10,590 nucleotides of DNA from CAYNTC01 sp964432925 (lineage in GTDB: Bacteria > Planctomycetota > Phycisphaerae > Sedimentisphaerales > Anaerobacaceae): the NCBI GenBank assembly GCA_964432925.1, contig CAYSPM010000095.1, positions 1 to 10,590 on the forward strand. The letters run 5' to 3'. This document shows positions 5,560 through 10,590 of this stretch, piece by piece. How positions within the stretch are numbered: the first letter of the stretch is position 1; the number at the start of each line of letters is the position of its first letter. Position numbers and translations under genes: made by a program. The notes under the pieces are model-generated. The model ran no database searches, was not told the origin of the DNA, and saw only the letters and a list, made by a program, of their open reading frames with translations.

Positions 5560-7125
5560 GTGAAAAGAAAAGACAGAGCAGCCGAAATCGCAAATACTTT
5601 CGAATGGTTGATAACAGCCTTCGTCCTCGCCTTTGTTTTCAGAGCATTTGTAATGGAGGCATTTCGCATACCCACCGGCAGTATGGCAGATACCCTCAAA
5701 GGCGCCCATTTCCGACTTTGTTGCCCACAGTGTGGACACGAATACGATCATGGTTTTGTTCCGCAAAGCTACGGACAGCCACAGGACACAATCCCTCCTG
5801 GAAAGGTTCGATTGCGACGTTCAACTCGCTGCCCAAGCTGCGGTTATTACTTGATTCCCGGTCGAGCAACCACCGTAGCAAATGGTGACCGCATACTTGT
5901 ATTGAAATGTATTTACCAATTCTTTGAGCCAAAACAGTGGGACGTTGTGGTTTTCAAAAATCCTCTCAATCCCTCGGAAAATTACATTAAAAGATTGATT
6001 GGCTTACCAGGTGAGCAAGTTGAAATCATAGATGGCGATATATACATCAATGGCGAAATCAGCCGAAAACCTCCCAAAGTCCAGAAGGAGCTGTGGATGC
6101 TCGTTTACGATAATGACTACCGCCCCGTTAACTCCAGCGAGCGATTGTTTAATCACCATAAGTGGTATGAACCGTTCGACTTCGACAAGTCAAATTGGCA
6201 AATCAATACGGATAATTCAACTGAGTTCCAATTGGACTGCCCCCGTGACCAAGTCAATATGCTGACGTATGGAGCACCCTCCGCCAACGACTTCGAGGTC
6301 GCTTACTCGTACAATGATGTCGATACATACAATCATATGCCGTATTGCAGCGACCTTATGATGCGTTTCTACGTCCAGATTAGCGAGCTACATGGAGGAA
6401 TCGGGATAGGACTTGGCAAATATGATAATATTTATAAAGCATGGATCGATTTCACCGGTCAAATGGTCATTACTAAAGTCCACGGACAAGGCCAAGAGGA
6501 AATCTTAAACAGTAAACAGGTGGCTGTGCCAACAGCGGATAAGCCTACTCTCGTCAAATTCGCTAACGTCGACCATCAACTAATTTTTCAATTCGGCACC
6601 GAGAAATTAGTCTACGATATAGGATGCGCGCCTGACGCCGCCGGTCAGAGCAGAAATAGACAGCCCAAGGTTCAAATCTTCGGCTCAGGCAAGCTAACTC
6701 TCTCACACATCGCAATCTTTAGAGACATCCACTACACTGGCGAAAGCCGTCAGAATAACAGACATGCCAGGGCAGTACAGGGCAACCCATTCACCTTAGG
6801 CAAAGACGAGTTCTTTGTCCTGGGCGATAACAGCCCTAACAGTGAAGACGGCAGATGGTGGGCTAAGCCGGATAGTGCAAGCAAGGGTTGCCAGCCTCCC
6901 CGAGCTGGTGTTGTACCGCGTGATTACCTCGTGGGCAAAGCCATGTTTGTCTACTGGCCAAGCGGATTTGAATTCCTCTGGCCGGAAAACTTCAAGGCTC
7001 GTCTTTTGAGTAGTGGCCGTAAAAATCTACTCATGCGGGCTATCTATGGCATATTATCACTGCGATGGATCCCGAATGTAGGCGAAATGCGATTTATCTA
7101 CGGCGGCTCAAATAAAAAGAAATAG
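5560..7125 (+). CDS. lepB: Signal peptidase I, enlarged planctomycete type
   Basis: This membrane serine protease removes signal peptides from exported proteins. One N-terminal membrane segment (about 12-33) precedes the catalytic S41 in IPTGSM. K144 in NYIKRLIGLPGE is the general base, and the GDN box is L421-GDNSPNSEDGR. At 521 aa it is far longer than E. coli LepB (324 aa) because of two inserts. The first, about 50-100, carries C55-x2-C58 and C91-x2-C94, a likely zinc ribbon, with C54 and C117 as extra cysteines. The second, about 165-398 between the Lys and GDN boxes, is a beta-rich module ending FRDIHYT that resembles LamG/DUF1080-type jelly-roll folds. The active-site residues are intact, so it should be functional. 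From memory, similar inserts occur in other planctomycete LepB proteins. The downstream rhamnosidase gene follows after 144 bases. Confidence 0.95.
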   Translation: MKRKDRAAEIANTFEWLITAFVLAFVFRAFVMEAFRIPTGSMADTLKGAHFRLCCPQCGHEYDHGFVPQSYGQPQDTIPPGKVRLRRSTRCPSCGYYLIPGRATTVANGDRILVLKCIYQFFEPKQWDVVVFKNPLNPSENYIKRLIGLPGEQVEIIDGDIYINGEISRKPPKVQKELWMLVYDNDYRPVNSSERLFNHHKWYEPFDFDKSNWQINTDNSTEFQLDCPRDQVNMLTYGAPSANDFEVAYSYNDVDTYNHMPYCSDLMMRFYVQISELHGGIGIGLGKYDNIYKAWIDFTGQMVITKVHGQGQEEILNSKQVAVPTADKPTLVKFANVDHQLIFQFGTEKLVYDIGCAPDAAGQSRNRQPKVQIFGSGKLTLSHIAIFRDIHYTGESRQNNRHARAVQGNPFTLGKDEFFVLGDNSPNSEDGRWWAKPDSASKGCQPPRAGVVPRDYLVGKAMFVYWPSGFEFLWPENFKARLLSSGRKNLLMRAIYGILSLRWIPNVGEMRFIYGGSNKKK

Positions 7126-7179
7126 GTTTTTTCATCTCCGTCTTGCTGTGTGTTGAAAATCGAACGCACTTAATATGCG

Positions 7180-7220
7180 ATTATCTCATTCGTTGTATTA
7201 GGCATAATCAGATAATTTTT
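7180..7220 (+). terminator. Possible rho-independent terminator after lepB
   Basis: ATTATCT (7180-7186) pairs with AGATAAT (7210-7216), followed directly by a T-run to 7220. The stem is AT-rich and the loop is 23 bases, so efficiency is doubtful. It would partly separate lepB from the rhamnosidase gene. Confidence 0.35.
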
Positions 7221-7255
7221 GCCACTTAGGTCTGTCAGTGTGGATTTGAAAATTT

Positions 7256-7260
7256 GGAGG
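7256..7260 (+). promoter_or_regulatory. Ribosome binding site fixing the rhamnosidase start
   Basis: GGAGG lies 9 bases before ATG 7270. It rules in favour of this start over the in-frame TTG at 7219, which sits in the T-run of a hairpin and would put 17 polar residues before the lipoprotein signal. Confidence 0.75.
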
Positions 7261-7269
7261 TCGACTGAA

Positions 7270-10200
7270 ATGAGAGCATTGCTTATATCATTATTAATAG
7301 GAATAATCTTGATTCTTAACGGCTGCACCGATCTGTCAGAATACCAAACAACACTAATGTGGGGACGTATGGGTGTTACAGTCGAGGATCTGCGCTGTGA
7401 GTACCGTGCCAATCCGTATGGAATCGGTGTGGTTAAGCCCCGCTTGAGCTGGGTACTAAACTCTGAGCAGCGAGGCCAAAAGCAAACCGCCTACAGAATT
7501 CTTGTTGCCAGCAGCGAAGAGAAGCTCAATCACGACGAGGGCGATCTCTGGGACACAGGCAAGGTCAACTCACAGAATTCGATCCAAATTTTTTACGGAG
7601 GCAGACCATTAGAATCTCGCACGAGTTGCTTCTGGAAAGTTCGCATCTGGGACAGTGATTCAAAACCATCAAATTGGAGCAAACCGGCCTTTTGGACAAT
7701 GGGTTTGCTTGAGCCGGAAGACTTCAAGGCCAAATGGATTGGCTATGACGCGGAACTTCCGGCCGACTACAAAGCGATAGAACCTGGACCACTTAATCTC
7801 GAGGGATGCCAGTGGGTATGGTTTCCGCAGGGTGAGCCTGATAAAAGCGCACCGGTTGGTACACGATTCTTCCGACACGCTGTTCAAATACCACCAGCTA
7901 AGAAGATAAAGCGTGCAGAGTTCAGATTGCTTGTCGATAACCAGGGTATTCTCTATGTCAATGGCGAAGAAATACAGAGTTTCCGAGGGTGGTCTCCGTC
8001 TCACACATTTGACGTGACCGAAAGACTTAGGCCAAACCTAAACACACTTGCCATCGCCGCGACAAATCAGGGTAACAATCCTAATCCGGCAGGACTTGCA
8101 GGCAGGTTAATAATTGAATTTGAAACCGGCCAGGCTTTGACGGTTTCCATAGACCGCTCCTGGAAGGTCTCGGACACCGAACAGGATAGTTGGAAAAACC
8201 CCCGTTTCGACGATAGCTCCTGGGAAAATGCCATGGAGATTGCTGCCTTGGGACAGGGGCCATGGGGACAAGTTAGCGAAAGCGGACCGGTCCTGCCACC
8301 GCCACCGTACCTTCGAAAAGACTTCTCAATCGAGAAACGAGTCAGGCAGGCAATGGTTTACGCTTCGGCTCTTGGTCTTTACGAACTACACATTAACGGT
8401 AAACTCGTTGGTGAAGATTACTTCACGCCCGGCTGGACCGATTATCCTACACGTGTTTACTACCAAACTTACGACGTGACTAAGCTCATTGAGAAAGGCG
8501 ATAACGCCATCGGTGCTATTCTTGCTGATGGCTGGTATGCCGGCTACGTCGGATTCGGACAAAAGCGAGAAAACTATGGGAGCAATCCACGACTCTGGTT
8601 GCAGCTTGAAATCGAATATAACGATGGCACAAGAAAAATGATTGTGACAGATGAGAGTTGGAAGGCGTCATACGGCCCGCATCTGGAGGCGGACTTTTTG
8701 ATGGGTGAGGCATACGATGCACGTAAGGAAATGTCCGGCTGGGCACAGGCCAAATTTGATGACTCCGGTTGGGATAATGTCAGCGTTATAGAAAAAATTC
8801 CGAGCAAGCTAAAGTCTTATCCTGGCGTCACTGTACAGAGAATTCTACAGAACAAGCCAGTAGAAATCACAGAACCGAAGAAAAACATATACGTTTTTGA
8901 TATGGGGCAGAACTTCTCTGGTTGGGCTAAACTTAAAGTCAAAGGCAAAGCCGGTACAAAGGTTGTAATGCGTTTTGCAGAAATGCTGAATCCAGATGGG
9001 ACTATTTATACTGAGAACCTGCGGGCGGCGCGATGCACTGATACTTACATTCTCAAGGGTGATGGCACCGAAATTTGGCAGCCGCGTTTCACATATCATG
9101 GCTTCCGTTATGTTGAGGTCACGGGCTATCCGGGCAAAGCCTCACTTGATACACTTACAGGAATTGTGGTGCACTCAAACACGCCGCTTGTCAGTTCGTT
9201 TGAGTGCTCCAATCCAATGGTAAATCAGCTTTACAGCAACATCGTCTGGGGGCAGCGTTCAAACTTCATCGAGGTCCCTACTGACTGTCCGCAACGTGAC
9301 GAACGATTGGGCTGGACAGGCGATGCACAGATATTTATCCGTACAGCAACCTACAACATGGACGTAGCTGCCTTTTTCACCAAGTGGCTTATTGATCTTG
9401 AGGATGCCCAGAACGAAAACGGGGCATTTTCGGATGTTGCACCCCGTTTGGCGGCTATGGGCGACGGTGTTCCCGCCTGGGGCGACGCCGGGATTATTTG
9501 TCCGTGGACAATTTATCAGGTTTATGGTGACAAGCAAGTCATTGAACAACATTATGAATCGATGAAAAAATGGATCGAATATTTAAAGAAAAATAGCACA
9601 AACCTGCTTCGTCCCGCTTATGGCTATGGCGACTGGGTCTCTATCGGCTCGGACACGCCAAAGGACGTTATTGCCACAGCATACTTTGCTTATAGCACGC
9701 GACTATTATCAAAAATGGCTAATGCCATCGATAATAAACAAGATGCAAAAAGATATGAAGAGCTGTTTCAACAGATCAAAAACGCCTTCAATGAGGCTTA
9801 TGTCTCGCAGGATGGCAGAGTTACCGGTGATACGCAAACGTGCTATTTACTCGCTTTACACTTCGATCTTTTGCCTGAAAGCAAACGTCAGTCCGCCACA
9901 CAACGTCTAATCGATGCGATCAGAAGAAAGAGATGGCACCTTTCGACTGGCTTTGTCGGGCTGAGTTATCTATTGCCCACACTTACAGAAACCGGCCATC
10001 TTGATGTCGCTTATCGTCTGCTCAATAATGATACATTTCCCAGTTGGGGCTACAGCATCAAGTATGGCGCAACTACTATCTGGGAGCGATGGGATGGTTG
10101 GACAGAAGAAAAGGGCTTCCAGGATCCTGGCATGAATTCGTTCAACCATTACTCCTTTGGGTCGGTAGGTCGATGGCTGTTTGGCACAGTAGCGGGCATC

Positions 10201-10542
10201 GAAACTGATGGGCCGGGCTATGAACGAATTATAATTCGCCCAAGGCCCGGCGGAGGCCTAACGTATGCCAGGGCCAGCTACGATTCTATCCATGGTAAAA
10301 TCATCAGCGATTGGAAAATCGACAATGGTACCCTCACTCTGAATGTAACGATTCCAGCCAATACTACAGCCACGGTCTATGTACCCGCCAAAGATGCCAG
10401 TAGTGTCGTCAGCCCTGAAAAACAAGAATCTGTAGAAGGTGTTAAGCTACCGGAAAATAATGTGTGGTTTCTGCGAATGGATGAAGGAGCTGCCGTCTTT
10501 GCTGTGGACTCGGGCAGCTATCAATTTATCTCACAGTTGTAA
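7270..10542 (+). CDS. GH78 alpha-L-rhamnosidase, predicted lipoprotein
   Basis: This 1090-aa inverting hydrolase should remove terminal alpha-L-rhamnose from plant or algal glycans such as rhamnogalacturonan side chains, ulvan-type oligosaccharides or glycosides. A lipoprotein signal (MRALLISLLIGIILILNGC) ends at C19, so the protein should be lipid-anchored after Lsp cleavage. Domains: Ig-like N-terminal region about 36-145; an extra beta-sandwich about 172-345 (CBM67-like position, identity uncertain); Bac_rhamnosid_N about 347-510; a second beta-sandwich about 530-637; the (alpha/alpha)6 catalytic barrel about 640-978, starting SFECSNPMVNQLYSNI; and a C-terminal beta-domain to about 1085. 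E678 in DERLGWTGD is the likely acid and E939 in TTIWERWDGW the likely base; their spacing of 261 residues is close to that known for characterised GH78 enzymes. The gene is full length, with no frameshift. Confidence 0.94.
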   Translation: MRALLISLLIGIILILNGCTDLSEYQTTLMWGRMGVTVEDLRCEYRANPYGIGVVKPRLSWVLNSEQRGQKQTAYRILVASSEEKLNHDEGDLWDTGKVNSQNSIQIFYGGRPLESRTSCFWKVRIWDSDSKPSNWSKPAFWTMGLLEPEDFKAKWIGYDAELPADYKAIEPGPLNLEGCQWVWFPQGEPDKSAPVGTRFFRHAVQIPPAKKIKRAEFRLLVDNQGILYVNGEEIQSFRGWSPSHTFDVTERLRPNLNTLAIAATNQGNNPNPAGLAGRLIIEFETGQALTVSIDRSWKVSDTEQDSWKNPRFDDSSWENAMEIAALGQGPWGQVSESGPVLPPPPYLRKDFSIEKRVRQAMVYASALGLYELHINGKLVGEDYFTPGWTDYPTRVYYQTYDVTKLIEKGDNAIGAILADGWYAGYVGFGQKRENYGSNPRLWLQLEIEYNDGTRKMIVTDESWKASYGPHLEADFLMGEAYDARKEMSGWAQAKFDDSGWDNVSVIEKIPSKLKSYPGVTVQRILQNKPVEITEPKKNIYVFDMGQNFSGWAKLKVKGKAGTKVVMRFAEMLNPDGTIYTENLRAARCTDTYILKGDGTEIWQPRFTYHGFRYVEVTGYPGKASLDTLTGIVVHSNTPLVSSFECSNPMVNQLYSNIVWGQRSNFIEVPTDCPQRDERLGWTGDAQIFIRTATYNMDVAAFFTKWLIDLEDAQNENGAFSDVAPRLAAMGDGVPAWGDAGIICPWTIYQVYGDKQVIEQHYESMKKWIEYLKKNSTNLLRPAYGYGDWVSIGSDTPKDVIATAYFAYSTRLLSKMANAIDNKQDAKRYEELFQQIKNAFNEAYVSQDGRVTGDTQTCYLLALHFDLLPESKRQSATQRLIDAIRRKRWHLSTGFVGLSYLLPTLTETGHLDVAYRLLNNDTFPSWGYSIKYGATTIWERWDGWTEEKGFQDPGMNSFNHYSFGSVGRWLFGTVAGIETDGPGYERIIIRPRPGGGLTYARASYDSIHGKIISDWKIDNGTLTLNVTIPANTTATVYVPAKDASSVVSPEKQESVEGVKLPENNVWFLRMDEGAAVFAVDSGSYQFISQL

Positions 10543-10570
10543 TACCAATTGTGCTTGATATTTGCGCCTT

Positions 10571-10590
10571 TGTCATTTCGACCGAAGCCC
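10571..10590 (+). repeat. First arm of a REP-like element cut by the window end
   Basis: TGTCATTTCGACCGAAGCCC matches the opening of a widespread intergenic repeat whose second arm usually reads GGAGAAATC or similar. It starts 28 bases after the rhamnosidase stop. The second arm lies outside the window, so the call rests on one half only. It has the same layout as the minus-strand element at 571-598. Confidence 0.4.

Noticed and set aside
5410..5766. Minus-strand open frame overlapping the lepB start
   Set aside because: It overlaps the lepB leader and active-site codons, and its sequence resembles no known family.
7219..7269. Upstream TTG start adding 17 residues to the rhamnosidase
   Set aside because: The TTG lies in a T-run after a hairpin, lacks a ribosome site and would displace the clear lipoprotein signal; ATG 7270 has GGAGG before it.
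9259..9552. Minus-strand open frame inside the rhamnosidase gene
   Set aside because: It is a shadow of the GH78 catalytic domain, with no independent motif or ribosome site.

Overview
This window most likely comes from a planctomycete, probably class Phycisphaerae (Sedimentisphaerales/MSBL9-like) and possibly from a metagenome. The main evidence is the tail of the GH30 protein: two calcium-loop repeats, each ending in a hydrophobic '..WL' helix, followed by a Cys/Asp/Pro-rich end. I recognise this arrangement from secreted planctomycete proteins. The unusually long signal peptidase I, with a CxxC-pair insert and a large beta-rich insert, and the presence of several plant or algal polysaccharide hydrolases fit the same group. 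The lineage is inferred from protein style, because there is no rRNA in the window.

Layout. Bases 1-965 have no credible gene. They are packed with inverted repeats: REP-like hairpins, a 28-bp perfect palindrome nested in a roughly 178-bp imperfect inverted repeat, and a run of terminator-type hairpins reading on the minus strand. Four genes follow on the minus strand: a secreted CBM22-GH30-dockerin xylanase-type enzyme (966-3038), an HNH endonuclease-family protein (3203-3838), a cold-shock protein (4027-4254) and an HU/IHF-family DNA-binding protein (4381-4692). An 867-base intergenic region (4693-5559) lies between the divergent HU and lepB genes and holds good candidate promoters for both. 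On the plus strand are lepB (5560-7125, GTG start) and a GH78 alpha-L-rhamnosidase lipoprotein (7270-10542). The last 20 bases look like the first arm of another REP-like element.

Function. Two genes attack polysaccharides outside the cytoplasm: a xylan-type GH30 and a rhamnosidase anchored by a lipobox. They flank a housekeeping block of nucleoid protein, cold-shock protein and signal peptidase. The block is not a dedicated polysaccharide-utilisation operon. The link is indirect: the GH30 N-terminus is the type of signal peptide that a type I signal peptidase cleaves, while the rhamnosidase needs lipoprotein signal peptidase (Lsp) instead.

I see no CRISPR array, defence system, tRNA, rRNA or insertion sequence. 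The points most worth a second look are the modular signal peptidase, the dense palindrome region at 1-965, and the GH30 enzyme, which carries a xylan-type CBM22 but seems to lack the glucuronate-binding arginine motif of classical GH30_8 glucuronoxylanases.
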